A DNA stretch of 64,000 nucleotides from Thermococcus sp. P6 (lineage in GTDB: Archaea; Methanobacteriota_B; Thermococci; Thermococcales; Thermococcaceae): positions 558,001 to 622,000 of the forward strand of contig NZ_CP015104.1 of the NCBI RefSeq assembly GCF_002214525.1, written 5' to 3'. Positions 8,347-16,998 of the stretch are shown here, piece after piece (positions within the stretch are counted from its first letter, which is position 1; every line of letters starts with the position of its first letter). The position numbers and the translations under genes were made by a program. Below the pieces are notes generated by a model, which saw nothing but the letters and a program-made list of their open reading frames with translations, did no database searches and had not been told where the DNA came from.

Positions 8347-8610
8347 TCATCGGATGGCCAGAAGGATGTCCCTGTGGAAGGACCTGAGAGCCTTCCAGTC
8401 CCTTTCCTCAACGCTTCCCTTCCACGAGACCCTCCTGTAGAAGCCCTCCAGATCGTCGAGCAGGTAGCTCAGGTACTCCACCCGGGCACCCGAAACCCCG
8501 TTGCTCAAAAGCTTCCCCCTCAAAAAGGGCATGACCTCCGACGGCCGGCCGAGAGCGGCCCAGAACAGACCTTCCTTCAGAATCCCGTAGAGCACGTCCT
8601 CAAACTCCAA
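8347..8610 (-). CDS. Small conserved-looking protein of unknown function
   Basis: 87 residues, start TTG. The composition is that of a real helical cytosolic protein (LYGILKEGLFWAALGRPSEV, VEYLSYLLDDLEGFYRRV), without signal peptide, membrane segment or metal motif. I do not recognise the family. It precedes the guide RNA and helicase on the same strand. Just upstream, 8617-8633 forms an inverted repeat GGAGGG-N5-CCCTCC that could regulate it or end transcription. Confidence 0.5.
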   Translation of the reverse strand: MEFEDVLYGILKEGLFWAALGRPSEVMPFLRGKLLSNGVSGARVEYLSYLLDDLEGFYRRVSWKGSVEERDWKALRSFHRDILLAIR

Positions 8611-8616
8611 TCCAGC

Positions 8617-8633
8617 GGAGGGTTTGACCCTCC
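8617..8633. repeat. Inverted repeat GGAGGG-N5-CCCTCC
   Basis: Perfect 6-bp arms around TTTGA, just upstream of the 87-residue gene (minus strand) and about 200 bases before nadB (plus strand). Could be an operator or a hairpin in the leader of the minus-strand gene. Confidence 0.45.
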
Positions 8634-8834
8634 CCCCTTGCCTTTATCGATACCGCTTCCATTGGCGTCACCGGGTTACGGGAGGAGGGCATCGTATTTT
8701 AGTGTTTCGGGCGTTTTTTCGTCAATCTGCCGGCCGGTGAGGGAATCGGAGGGGAATTTTGAACGAACGTCAAAGGAACTGACAGGCAGGTTAAAAGATT
8801 TATAAGTCCCTCCCCAACTCCGACGGGGGTAAGG

Positions 8835-10235
8835 ATGACGAACGTTGGAATAGTTGGGAGCGGTGCGGCAGGGTTGACTGCTGCGGTAAGCCTCGCGAGG
8901 ATGGGCTTTGACGTAACCGTCATCGGGCCGGGCGTAAAGGAGAGCAACTCCTACCTTGCTCAGGCGGGTATAGCCCTTCCCATCCTCGACGGCGATTCCG
9001 TAAGGGCCCACGTTCTCGACACCATAAGGGCCGGGAGCTACCTCAACGACGAGGAGATCGTCTGGAGCGTGATCTCAAAGGCGAGCGAGGCCTACGGCTT
9101 TCTCCGTTCGATAGGGCTTGAGTTCGAGGCCATCCACACCGAGGGCGGTCATTCCTTCAGCCGGGTCTTCACGATAAGGAGCGAGACGGGGAAACACCTG
9201 ATGAAGGTCTTAAGCCTCGCCGCAAGGGAGGAGGGCGTCCACTTCGTCAGGGGCTTCTCCGAGGAGCTGGCAGTAAAAGAAGGCAAAGCCTACGGCGTCT
9301 TCGTCGAAGGAGAGCTCCTGAAGTTCGATGCTACAGTAATAGCCACGGGCGGGTTTTCAGGTCTCTTCAAATACACCGCCGGCTCTCCGTCCAACCTCGG
9401 ACTGCTCATAGGGGACGCGGTGTTGAAGGGCGCCCCCGCGAGGGATCTGGAGTTCGTCCAGTTCCACCCCACCGGCTACGTCGGTAAAAAGGGCGTCTTC
9501 CTCGTCAGCGAGGCGGTCAGGGGTGCGGGGGCAAAGCTCGTAACGGAAAGGGGGGATCGCTTCGTCAACGAGCTCTCCACGAGGGACATCGTGGCGAGGG
9601 CCATCTACGAAAAGATAAAGGCCGGCGAAAGGGTCTTCCTTGACGCAACGGGCATAGAGGACTTCAAAAGCAGGTTCCCCCAGATATACGCCTTTCTGAG
9701 GAAGGAAGGAATCGATCCTGTCAGAGATCCCATACCCATATCGCCCATCGCCCACTACACGATGGGGGGAACGGCCGTTGACGGCTGGTACAGAACCCGG
9801 GTGAGGAACCTGTACGTGGTTGGAGAGGCCATGAGCAACGGTTTTCACGGCGCCAACAGGCTCGCCAGCAACTCCCTTCTCGAGTGCGTTGTTAGCGGGC
9901 TCGAGGTTTCGAGGACGATACTCCGGGAGAAACCGAGACTGGATGAGAAACCAGACGTTCCCTATAGCTTCGATTCTCCCGGGGACGTTGAGTCCATACG
10001 GGAGATCCTCTGGGAGCACGCTGGCATCGTGAGGAACGCCCGGACCCTTAGGGAGGGCCTGAAAAGGCTCAGTTCGGTCGAGGCGGATCCAAGGTTGAAG
10101 TTGCTCGCCAGAGGGGTTCTCGAGTGCGCCCTCGCCAGAGAGGAGAGCAGGGGCGCCCACTACAGGGAGGACTTCCCCCTCATGAGGAAAACCTTCCTGA
10201 GACCGAGCTTCTTTGACGGGAGATGCCACCTCTGA
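8835..10235 (+). CDS. nadB: L-aspartate oxidase
   Basis: 466 residues of the succinate dehydrogenase/fumarate reductase flavoprotein family; oxidises L-aspartate to iminoaspartate, the first step of de novo NAD synthesis. FAD-binding GSGAAGLTAAVSLARMG starts at residue 7; SYLAQAGIALP, SRVFTIRSETGKHL, QFHPTGY and the active-site region SPIAHYTMGG, then NGFHGANRLASNSLLE, are characteristic. Somewhat short (E. coli about 540), as in other Thermococcales. TATA box TTTATAAG lies at about 8799-8806. First gene of nadB-nadA-nadC; the product feeds the quinolinate synthase encoded next. Confidence 0.95.
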   Translation: MTNVGIVGSGAAGLTAAVSLARMGFDVTVIGPGVKESNSYLAQAGIALPILDGDSVRAHVLDTIRAGSYLNDEEIVWSVISKASEAYGFLRSIGLEFEAIHTEGGHSFSRVFTIRSETGKHLMKVLSLAAREEGVHFVRGFSEELAVKEGKAYGVFVEGELLKFDATVIATGGFSGLFKYTAGSPSNLGLLIGDAVLKGAPARDLEFVQFHPTGYVGKKGVFLVSEAVRGAGAKLVTERGDRFVNELSTRDIVARAIYEKIKAGERVFLDATGIEDFKSRFPQIYAFLRKEGIDPVRDPIPISPIAHYTMGGTAVDGWYRTRVRNLYVVGEAMSNGFHGANRLASNSLLECVVSGLEVSRTILREKPRLDEKPDVPYSFDSPGDVESIREILWEHAGIVRNARTLREGLKRLSSVEADPRLKLLARGVLECALAREESRGAHYREDFPLMRKTFLRPSFFDGRCHL

Positions 10236-10321
10236 TTTTTAATTTTGCATGCGCGTGACTTCAGCTGATTATATGAAGGTTTTTATAGTCCTCCGGATAG
10301 TGTCTCATGGGTGGATGAGGC

Positions 10322-11227
10322 ATGGAAGAACTCGTGAGGGAGATCGAGAGGTTAAAGGAAGAGAGAAACGCGATAATCCTAGCCCACAACTACCAGCTGC
10401 CGGAGGTTCAGGACGTGGCGGATTTCCTCGGGGACAGCCTCGAACTCGCGAGGAAGGCCACCAGGGTGGACGCCGACGTGATAGTCTTCGCGGGCGTTGA
10501 CTTCATGGCCGAAACCGCTAAGATCCTCAACCCGGACAAAACCGTTCTCCTGCCCGTTAGAGGGGCCACGTGCGCGATGGCCAACATGCTGAAGGTCGAG
10601 CACATCCTCGAGGCAAGGAAGCGCTATCCGAACGCCCCCGTGGTTCTCTACGTGAACACGACGGCCGAAGCCAAAGCTCACGCCGACGTCACGGTTACGT
10701 CTGCCAACGCCGCAGAGATCGTGGAGAAGCTCGATGCCGACACGGTCATCTTCGGGCCCGATAACAATCTGGCCTACTACGTGGCAAAGAGGACCGGAAA
10801 GAGGATCATCCCGATCCCGGAAGGAGGGCACTGCTACGTTCACAGGAAGTTCACCCTTGAGGATGTTGAGAGGGCCAGAAGGCTTTACCCAAAGGCAAAG
10901 CTCATGGTTCACCCCGAATGTGAGCCGGAGGTGCAGGAGGAGGCGGACCTGATAGTCTCCACCGGAGGAATGGTCAGAAACGCGTGCCAGCACGACGAAT
11001 GGGTCGTCTTCACGGAGAGGGAAATGTGCTACCGCCTGCAGAAGCTCTATCCGGGCAAGAAGTTCCACCCGGCGAGGGAAGATGCCTTCTGCATAGGAAT
11101 GAAGGCCATAACGCTCAGGCACCTCTACGAGTCTCTTAGAGATATGAAGCACAGGGTTGAAGTTCCCGGGGAAATCGCCGGGAAGGCCAGAAGGGCCATA
11201 GAGAGGATGCTGGAGATGAGCGGTTGA
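10322..11227 (+). CDS. nadA: Quinolinate synthase
   Basis: 301 residues; condenses iminoaspartate with dihydroxyacetone phosphate to quinolinate on a [4Fe-4S] cluster. The three expected cluster ligands are present as Cys84 (RGATCAMAN), Cys171 (GGHCYVH) and Cys257 (DAFCIGMK), one residue offset from the known Pyrococcus enzyme. [19 protein letters not shown] and HPEC are also typical. It has its own TATA-like GTTTTTATAG at about 10278 in the 86-base gap after nadB, and GGATGAGG before the ATG. 19 bases separate it from nadC. Confidence 0.96.
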   Translation: MEELVREIERLKEERNAIILAHNYQLPEVQDVADFLGDSLELARKATRVDADVIVFAGVDFMAETAKILNPDKTVLLPVRGATCAMANMLKVEHILEARKRYPNAPVVLYVNTTAEAKAHADVTVTSANAAEIVEKLDADTVIFGPDNNLAYYVAKRTGKRIIPIPEGGHCYVHRKFTLEDVERARRLYPKAKLMVHPECEPEVQEEADLIVSTGGMVRNACQHDEWVVFTEREMCYRLQKLYPGKKFHPAREDAFCIGMKAITLRHLYESLRDMKHRVEVPGEIAGKARRAIERMLEMSG

Positions 11228-11246
11228 GGTTTTAGGGGTGATGGCA

Positions 11247-12080
11247 ATGGTTTCCCTTAACTATCTCCTGCGCTTCATCGAGGAGGACGCACCCTTCGGG
11301 GACGTCACGAGCGAGGCGGTAATCCCGGAGGGAACTAAAGCCAGAGCGGTCGTAATAGCCAGACAGAGCGGGGTTATAGCGGGTATCGAGGAGGCGAAGG
11401 CCCTTTTCGAGCACTTCGGGGTTAACGTAGATGCTAAAAAGCGCGACGGCGAGGAGGTGGAGAAGGGCGACGTTATCCTCGAGCTCCGCGGGGATGCAAG
11501 AAAGATACTGCTCGTCGAGAGGACCGCTCTGAACGTGATGGGGCGGATGAGCGGCATCGCCACAGAGGTAAGGAACCTTGTAAAGAAGGTTAGGGCGGTT
11601 AACCCGAAGGTGCGCGTTGCCGGAACGAGGAAGACCCTTCTAAAACCCATCGACAAGAGGGCCATTCTCATAGGCGGTGGCGAGATGCACCGCTTCTCGC
11701 TGAGCGACGCGGTACTCATAAAGGACAACCACCTCGCTCTGGTCCCGCTTGAAGAAGCGGTAAGAAGGGCGAGGGAGTTCAGCGTTTACAAAGTTGTTGA
11801 GGTCGAGGTAGAAAGGGTGGAAGATGCCCTAAAGGCCGCCAGAGCCGGGGCGGACGTGGTGATGCTCGACAACATGACGCCGGAACAGATTGAGGCGGTT
11901 CTCGAGGCTTTGAGGCGCGAGGGGTTAAGGGAGGCCGTTAAGATCGAGGTAAGCGGAGGGGTAACTCCAGAAAACATAGGGGAGTACGCAGGGCTCGACG
12001 TTGACGTTATAAGCCTCGGCTACCTGACGCACAGCGTGAGGAACTTCGACGTGAGCCTTGAAATAGTTGAGAGACTATAA
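11247..12080 (+). CDS. nadC: Quinolinate phosphoribosyltransferase (nicotinate-nucleotide pyrophosphorylase)
   Basis: About 277 residues; converts quinolinate and PRPP to nicotinate mononucleotide and CO2, completing the three-step module encoded with nadB and nadA. Motifs: EDAPFGDVTSEAV at the N-terminus, ERTALNVMGRMSGIAT, GTRKTLLKPIDKRA, HRFSLSDAVLIKDNHL and KIEVSGGVTPENI. The start is taken at ATG 11247 (MVSLNYLLRF), with AGGGGTG 6 bases upstream; GTG 11238 and ATG 11241 overlap this ribosome binding site. Note ADK-type wording is not needed here: the family assignment is unambiguous. Confidence 0.96.
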   Translation: MVSLNYLLRFIEEDAPFGDVTSEAVIPEGTKARAVVIARQSGVIAGIEEAKALFEHFGVNVDAKKRDGEEVEKGDVILELRGDARKILLVERTALNVMGRMSGIATEVRNLVKKVRAVNPKVRVAGTRKTLLKPIDKRAILIGGGEMHRFSLSDAVLIKDNHLALVPLEEAVRRAREFSVYKVVEVEVERVEDALKAARAGADVVMLDNMTPEQIEAVLEALRREGLREAVKIEVSGGVTPENIGEYAGLDVDVISLGYLTHSVRNFDVSLEIVERL

Positions 12081-12213
12081 ACCCTCTTTTGTTTTCCGTT
12101 TGGAGACCTCTGAACACCAGCGGATTAAGACTCCGGCCGGGTAACCCTCATGGAAAGGCCGGGTCGTTTCGATCTCAGGTTTGATGTTGACGAAGAGCCT
12201 ACCCTCAGAGATT

Positions 12214-12251
12214 GTTCCATTTTTAGAACAAAATTTTTTAAATTTGGAACA
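12214..12251 (+). promoter_or_regulatory. ribD promoter with repeated GAACA half-sites
   Basis: TGTTC (12214-12218) and GAACA (12227-12231) form an inverted repeat, and a third half-site GGAACA sits at 12246-12251. Between the second and third lies the TATA-like AAAATTTTTTAAATTT (12231-12246), about 26 bases before ATG 12266, so the mRNA is probably leaderless. A regulator bound here would bracket the TATA box of the riboflavin operon. Confidence 0.5.
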
Positions 12252-12265
12252 CCATTCCCCCACCG

Positions 12266-13315
12266 ATGGTCATGGAAGATGAAGGCTTTATGAGGCTGGC
12301 ACTGGAACTGGCCAAAAAGGGCGAGGGGAGGGTAAACCCAAACCCGATGGTCGGGGCCGTTATCGTGAAGGATGGCAGGATCATTGGGATGGGCTACCAC
12401 GAACGTTTTGGTGACAAGCACGCGGAGGTCAACGCCATAGAAGACGCAAAGAAAAGGGGTAATTCACCCAAAGGGGCAACGATGTACGTCACCATGGAGC
12501 CCTGCTCCCACCGGGGTAAGCAGCCACCCTGCGCTGACAGGATAATAAGGGAAGGTATATCGCGGGTCGTGGTTGCTATGGAGGATCCCAATCCACTGGT
12601 TAACGGAAGGGGAATCAGGAAACTCAAAAGCGCCGGAGTTGAGGTCAGGGTTGGGGTTCTCGAAAGGGAAGCGAGGGAGCTGAACGAGGTTTTCATCAAA
12701 TACATAACCACGAGAGTGCCCTTCGTCGCCGTAAAGCTCGCCTTAACCCTTGACGGCTTCATCGCAACCAGAAGTTTCTCCTCGAAGTGGATCACGGGGG
12801 AAAGGGCAAGGATGAAGGTGCAGGAGCTCAGGAGGAGGTACATGGCGGTAATGGTGGGGGCCAACACTATTCTAAGGGACGATCCGGAACTGACCTGCAG
12901 GATAAGTGGGTGCACCGATAAGGTGAAGGTGATCCTCGACAGGCACGGATTGACCGCCGGCGGGAACTTTAGAGCCTTTAAAGAGGGCAGAGTATTGGTT
13001 TTCACGGAGAGCGAGAAGGAATGGAACAAGGGAGAGGTCATCAGGGAAACGGATCCCGGGAAGATACTCAAGATCCTCGGAGAAAAGGGAATCGACAGCG
13101 TTTTGATAGAAGGGGGGAGAGCAGCCTGCCAGTTCCTTCCCTTCGCGGACAGACTGCACCTGTTCTACGGTAACAAACTCTTTGGAAAGGGAATCTCACC
13201 ATTCGAATGCCTAAACGTCGATAGGGTGGAAGATGCGTTTAGGGTCGATTTTCGTGGGTTCGAAAACTTTGGGGACAGCTTTTACGTGGAGGCGATCCCG
13301 TGTTCTCGGGAATAG
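12266..13315 (+). CDS. ribD: Bifunctional riboflavin deaminase/reductase RibD
   Basis: 349 residues combining the two early riboflavin steps, deamination of the GTP-derived pyrimidine and NADPH-dependent ribose reduction. The N-terminal deaminase has the zinc signatures HAEVNAI (about residue 52) and PCSHRGKQPPC; the C-terminal reductase starts near VPFVAVKLALTLDGFIA and contains MVGANTILRDDPELT and SVLIEGGRAACQF. This fused bacterial-type enzyme is unusual for archaea, most of which use separate proteins, so lateral origin of the operon is likely. Start at ATG 12266 fits a leaderless transcript; ATG 12272 is possible. First gene of ribD-ribE-ribBA-ribH. Confidence 0.95.
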   Translation: MVMEDEGFMRLALELAKKGEGRVNPNPMVGAVIVKDGRIIGMGYHERFGDKHAEVNAIEDAKKRGNSPKGATMYVTMEPCSHRGKQPPCADRIIREGISRVVVAMEDPNPLVNGRGIRKLKSAGVEVRVGVLEREARELNEVFIKYITTRVPFVAVKLALTLDGFIATRSFSSKWITGERARMKVQELRRRYMAVMVGANTILRDDPELTCRISGCTDKVKVILDRHGLTAGGNFRAFKEGRVLVFTESEKEWNKGEVIRETDPGKILKILGEKGIDSVLIEGGRAACQFLPFADRLHLFYGNKLFGKGISPFECLNVDRVEDAFRVDFRGFENFGDSFYVEAIPCSRE

Positions 13316-13893
13316 TGGAGAGGGTTGCAAGGGCCACTTATTCAGGAGAAAAACTGTACGTTGAGAAGGTTCTTGATGTGGATCCGGGGGACAGCGTTGC
13401 CGTTAACGGGGCGTGTTTGACCGTAACTCAAGTTAAGGACCGCTGGATGGTCTTTGAAGTGGGCGAGGAGACACTTAAGAGGACGAACCTCAAAAGGGCA
13501 AAGCTCGTCAACCTCGAGAGGGCGCTGAGGTTCGGGGAAAGGATCAACGGACATCTCGTCACCGGGCACGTTGATGGAACCCTGAAGCTGAAGAAAGTCC
13601 TCGGGAAGGGCAACACACACTGGATGGCCTTTGAAATGCCCGATGTAGGCTTTGGGATTGTGGAAAAGGGAAGCATAGCCCTAAACGGGGTGAGTTTAAC
13701 GATCGCCCGGGTTGAAAAGGACCGCTTCTGGGTCCAGGTGATCCCCTACACCTGGGAGAACAGCAACCTGAGGTTCCTGAAGGTGGGGGACGAGGTCAAC
13801 TACGAGGTGGATATCGTTGCCAGGTATCTAAGGGACCTTCTGGGTGATGGGTATGAATACGGAGGAGCTCAGAGAAAGCGTTATCCGGGGTAA
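13300..13893 (+). CDS. ribE: Riboflavin synthase, alpha-chain type
   Basis: 197 residues; dismutates two 6,7-dimethyl-8-ribityllumazine molecules to riboflavin. The internal duplication of the family is visible: MFSGIVE...VNGACLTV in the first barrel and FGIVEKGSIALNGVSLTIA in the second, with GHVDG between. This is the bacterial trimeric type, not the archaeal RibC-type synthase. GTG start inside the end of ribD (16-base overlap) behind GGAGG; its own end overlaps ribBA. Confidence 0.95.
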   Translation: MFSGIVERVARATYSGEKLYVEKVLDVDPGDSVAVNGACLTVTQVKDRWMVFEVGEETLKRTNLKRAKLVNLERALRFGERINGHLVTGHVDGTLKLKKVLGKGNTHWMAFEMPDVGFGIVEKGSIALNGVSLTIARVEKDRFWVQVIPYTWENSNLRFLKVGDEVNYEVDIVARYLRDLLGDGYEYGGAQRKRYPG

Positions 13894-15022
13894 GCCCGTA
13901 GTCCTGATCGATGAGGACAGGGAGGTCGAGGCAGATCTCGTATATCCGGCCGAGATGATAACCGCCCGGACGTTGAACTTCATGCTTCTGGCCAAGGGGA
14001 TGCTCTGCCTTGCCATGGATGAGGGGGAAGCCCTTAGAAGGGGGTTCTTTAAGATCCCCTCAAAAGGCGCCGAGACGAACTTCCTGATAAGCCTGGACTA
14101 CAGGGAGACCCGTACCGGTATCAGTGCGGAAGAGAGGGCTTTAACAGCTAAAAAGATCGCCGAAGGGCTCGGCATCGAGCACTTTCGTTATCCCGGACAT
14201 CTGCACGTACTGGGGGGAATCGGGATAAACAGGAGAAAGGGGCACACCGAAGCATCCCTTGAACTGGTTGAAATGCTTGGATTCAAGAGGTACGCGTTGA
14301 TAATAGAGCTTCTGGACGAAGAGGGGGACTCCCACAACTTTGAGTTCGTGCAGGATTTTGCGGAAAAGCACGATCTACCTGTGGTTACGGTCCGGGAAGT
14401 TTACAAAGAAGTCCTAAGAAGGAAGAGCTTTATCAGGGTCTCAGCACGGGCAAAACTCCCCACCAAATACGGAAACCTCGAGATAGTATCCTTCGAGAAC
14501 CAGCTTGACTTCAAGGACCACGTGGCCATTGTTTCCGAACCTTACGACGTTCCCCTGGTGAGGATCCATTCGGAATGCTTAACAGGTGATACGCTGGGTT
14601 CTTTAAGGTGCGATTGCGGGAGCCAGCTGGCGAACTCCCTGAGGATTATAGCCAAGGAAGGAGGGATTCTCCTCTACCTGAGGCAGGAGGGGAGGGGCAT
14701 CGGTCTGAAGAACAAAATCAAGGCCTACGAACTTCAGGATAAAGGTCTCGACACGGTTGAGGCCAACAGGGCTCTGGGCTTTAGAGAGGACGAAAGGGAT
14801 TTCAGCGTTGCGTTTCAGATGCTCAGGGCGCTGGGCGTCTCAAGGATCCGGCTTCTGACGAACAATCCCGATAAGGTCAAAAGCCTTAAAGAGCTTGGAA
14901 TGGAAGTTGTCGAGGTTATTCCTATTTTTGGAGAGGTTAACGAGATTAATAGACCCTATTTGGAGGTTAAAATGCTCAAGCTCGGACACAACCTAAAACC
15001 GCTTTTGGAGGGAGGGGAATGA
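13853..15022 (+). CDS. ribBA: Bifunctional DHBP synthase / GTP cyclohydrolase II
   Basis: 389 residues. The N-terminal half is 3,4-dihydroxy-2-butanone-4-phosphate synthase (DEDREVEADLVYPAEM, HVLGGIGINRRKGHTEAS); the C-terminal half is GTP cyclohydrolase II with the zinc cysteines in RIHSECLTGDTLGSLRCDCG and the QEGRGIGL motif. Both supply precursors of riboflavin, one from ribulose 5-phosphate and one from GTP. Start at ATG 13853 behind GGGTGATGG; ATG 13847 is an alternative. Overlap with ribE of about 40 bases and ATGA overlap with ribH indicate translational coupling. Confidence 0.95.
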   Translation: MNTEELRESVIRGKPVVLIDEDREVEADLVYPAEMITARTLNFMLLAKGMLCLAMDEGEALRRGFFKIPSKGAETNFLISLDYRETRTGISAEERALTAKKIAEGLGIEHFRYPGHLHVLGGIGINRRKGHTEASLELVEMLGFKRYALIIELLDEEGDSHNFEFVQDFAEKHDLPVVTVREVYKEVLRRKSFIRVSARAKLPTKYGNLEIVSFENQLDFKDHVAIVSEPYDVPLVRIHSECLTGDTLGSLRCDCGSQLANSLRIIAKEGGILLYLRQEGRGIGLKNKIKAYELQDKGLDTVEANRALGFREDERDFSVAFQMLRALGVSRIRLLTNNPDKVKSLKELGMEVVEVIPIFGEVNEINRPYLEVKMLKLGHNLKPLLEGGE

Positions 15023-15465
15023 TCTACGAAGGGGGATACTCCGGAAAAGGTCTGAAAATAGGCATAGTGGTGAGCAGGTTTAACGATCTGCTAACGGAGG
15101 AGCTTTTGAAGGGTGCGCTGGACTGCTTCAGAAGACACGAGGTTGAAGAGCTGGAGGTCTTCAGGGTCCCGGGGGCTTTTGAGATCCCATTCGTCGTCAA
15201 GGAACTGGCAAAGAAGGGGAAATACGATGCAATCCTGACGCTTGGGGCCGTTGTTAAGGGAGAAACGTACCACTTCGATCTGGTTGCCAGCGAGGTCGCC
15301 AAAGGGATCGCTCAGGTAAACCTGAACTACGAAACCCCCGTGGTATTCGGTGTTATAACGGTTGAAGACGAGCTCCAAGGACTCAACAGGGCAGGCGTAA
15401 AGTCAAACAGAGGCTTTGAATACGCTATGGCCACCCTTGAGATGGCAAACCTAAGAAAAAACTGA
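15019..15465 (+). CDS. ribH: 6,7-dimethyl-8-ribityllumazine synthase
   Basis: 148 residues; condenses the pyrimidine from the RibD route with the butanone phosphate from RibB to give lumazine, the substrate of RibE. Typical motifs: GIVVSRFNDLLTEELLKGALD, FRVPGAFEIPF, TLGAVVKGETYHFD and the histidine within it, and PVVFGVITVE. ATGA overlap with ribBA. Last gene of the operon, convergent with purO 8 bases later. Confidence 0.96.
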   Translation: MIYEGGYSGKGLKIGIVVSRFNDLLTEELLKGALDCFRRHEVEELEVFRVPGAFEIPFVVKELAKKGKYDAILTLGAVVKGETYHFDLVASEVAKGIAQVNLNYETPVVFGVITVEDELQGLNRAGVKSNRGFEYAMATLEMANLRKN

Positions 15466-15472
15466 GAGGGGT

Positions 15473-16069
15473 TTAATTTTTGTTCTTTATCCCTATCCTG
15501 AATCCATCTCCGGCATCGAAAACCCCGATGGCCAGGACAGGATGGGGGAAGTCGAGTCCCAGAGCCCTCTCCGCCAGCTCATCTTCGTCCTCGAACTCCA
15601 GACCAAGGGTTTCGATGCCCTCAACGTTGTAGGTGGCCGTGAAGAAGGCCCTTCCCTCCTCGAGCTCAACCCTCTTCACCCAGAGGTGGTCCCTTCCCGC
15701 AAAGCCCAGAAAACCGTCCCCGCTTCCCCGTTCTATTATTCCCGCTATCCTCGGGGTGTTAAGGCTATCCCTCTCGTAGTCCATGGCATCCAGAACGTGG
15801 ATCAGGGCCTTTTTCGGGCTTTCCCACTCCAGAGACTGGGCTACGAAGGTCGTATGGGTGCCGTTGCCGATTACGGCGTAATCCCCGGCGAGCTTAACGG
15901 CGGTATAGCTCACGTAGGGGTTGGACGTCTCCGTCAGGTTGATCACAACCACCCCGTCTCCCCTCAGTTCCGCCCTTCTCCTCGGGAAGGACCTCGAGCT
16001 CAGACGGTAGAAGGCGAAGGGCCTGCCCTTCCTCAGCCCGAGACCCAGCATCCTTCCGGTGTACCTCAC
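15473..16069 (-). CDS. purO: IMP cyclohydrolase, archaeal PurO type
   Basis: 198 residues matching PurO, the archaeal enzyme that closes FAICAR to IMP in the last step of purine synthesis. Recognised by GRMLGLGLRKGRPFAFYRLS, ETSNPYVSYTAVK, NGTHTTFV, NTPRIAGII and RDHLWVKRVEL. GTG start overlaps the end of purP' (GTGA). It is the last gene of thiC-purC'-purP'-purO, so its expression probably follows the thiamine gene promoter. No other IMP cyclohydrolase is in the window. Confidence 0.93.
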   Translation of the reverse strand: MRYTGRMLGLGLRKGRPFAFYRLSSRSFPRRRAELRGDGVVVINLTETSNPYVSYTAVKLAGDYAVIGNGTHTTFVAQSLEWESPKKALIHVLDAMDYERDSLNTPRIAGIIERGSGDGFLGFAGRDHLWVKRVELEEGRAFFTATYNVEGIETLGLEFEDEDELAERALGLDFPHPVLAIGVFDAGDGFRIGIKNKN

Positions 16070-16998
16070 GTTACCACCTCCTCGAGGCGGCCCTCATCCA
16101 TGGCCATCCTTATCTCCCGGGCTATCCTCTGGCCCATCATCAGCTCCTCGCCCCAGTAGATGGAGGAATACCAGTGTTTGGCGTTGCTTCCGCCGTCTAT
16201 GCGCGAGGCGAAGCCCACGCACCTGAAAGAGGTGTCGTAGGCAAAGTGAAGGGCGAAGGGTCCTATGACTCCGGGAGGCTCGAGCTTCTCCATGGCCTCG
16301 ACGAAGGCCAGACCGTAGTCATAGAGCTGCGGCAGGAGGGATTCCCTCAGGGCCACGCTCCTGTTGCCGGCTATGGTGTAGGGCAGGGCCTTAAAGGGCC
16401 TCCTGCCGTTTGCGTCCGCTATAACCAGCCTCTCGTCGACCCCAAAGAGCTCCAGCCTTTCGAGCAGGGGGGAGTAGAAGAAGTGCACGTAGATGAAGAC
16501 CCCATCTACAAAGCGCTCGATCCTGTAGGGCTCTTTAACCCCCGCAAGCTTCTCCGGAAGTTCCCTTCCACGGGCTATGAAGTGTCCGCTCCCCCCTCTG
16601 GGCCCCTCCATCCTGACGAAGTAGAGCTCGTCGTCCCTGACCTCGTCGACATCGAAGACCTCCACCCCCGGAATCCCGGCCTTCTTTAGAGCCCTGTCCA
16701 CGAGCTCGAACCGGGTTTCCCACTTCAGAAAACGCCTGTTCCCAAAGAACCTCGTTTTGCTCTTCTCTATCGCATCAATCCCGAGGTAGGCCACGAAGGA
16801 GCCGTGGGGTATCACCACGCCTTCATCCTTCAGTATCTCCCCCATCTCACGGGTTACCCTGAGCTCGTCCACCACGGGAAGCGAGGAGTAGAAGGCCTTC
16901 CTTTTCGGCGAAACGTAGAGCCGGGTTTTAAAGCCCTCCCTCTTTGCCCCTGTAACTATCTGCAAGGCTGAGTGAGATGCTATCGTCGAGAGGATCAC
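16066..16998 (-). CDS. PurP-family FAICAR synthetase paralogue 1 (purP')
   Basis: 310 residues of the archaeal PurP family, ATP-grasp enzymes that formylate AICAR with formate and ATP. Family features: SHSALQIVTGAKREGF at the N-terminus, PHGSFVAYLGIDAIE, FFGNRRFLKWE, a glycine-rich ATP loop GPRGGSGHFIARG, and FVYFHFFYSPLLERLELFG-like sequence (YVHFFYSPLLERLELFGVD). It is shorter than the canonical PurP at 34.3 kb (333 residues) and diverged from it. GTG start overlaps purC' by four bases. It could be a true isozyme or act on a related substrate; the operon with thiC and purO is the main clue. Confidence 0.8.
   Translation of the reverse strand: MILSTIASHSALQIVTGAKREGFKTRLYVSPKRKAFYSSLPVVDELRVTREMGEILKDEGVVIPHGSFVAYLGIDAIEKSKTRFFGNRRFLKWETRFELVDRALKKAGIPGVEVFDVDEVRDDELYFVRMEGPRGGSGHFIARGRELPEKLAGVKEPYRIERFVDGVFIYVHFFYSPLLERLELFGVDERLVIADANGRRPFKALPYTIAGNRSVALRESLLPQLYDYGLAFVEAMEKLEPPGVIGPFALHFAYDTSFRCVGFASRIDGGSNAKHWYSSIYWGEELMMGQRIAREIRMAMDEGRLEEVVT

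Noticed and set aside
12075-12263. 62-codon minus-strand frame over the ribD promoter with protein-like stretch KPEIETTRPFHEGYPAGVL
   Set aside because: No good start or ribosome binding site, and it covers the ribD TATA and operator elements; could be a relic but cannot be supported.
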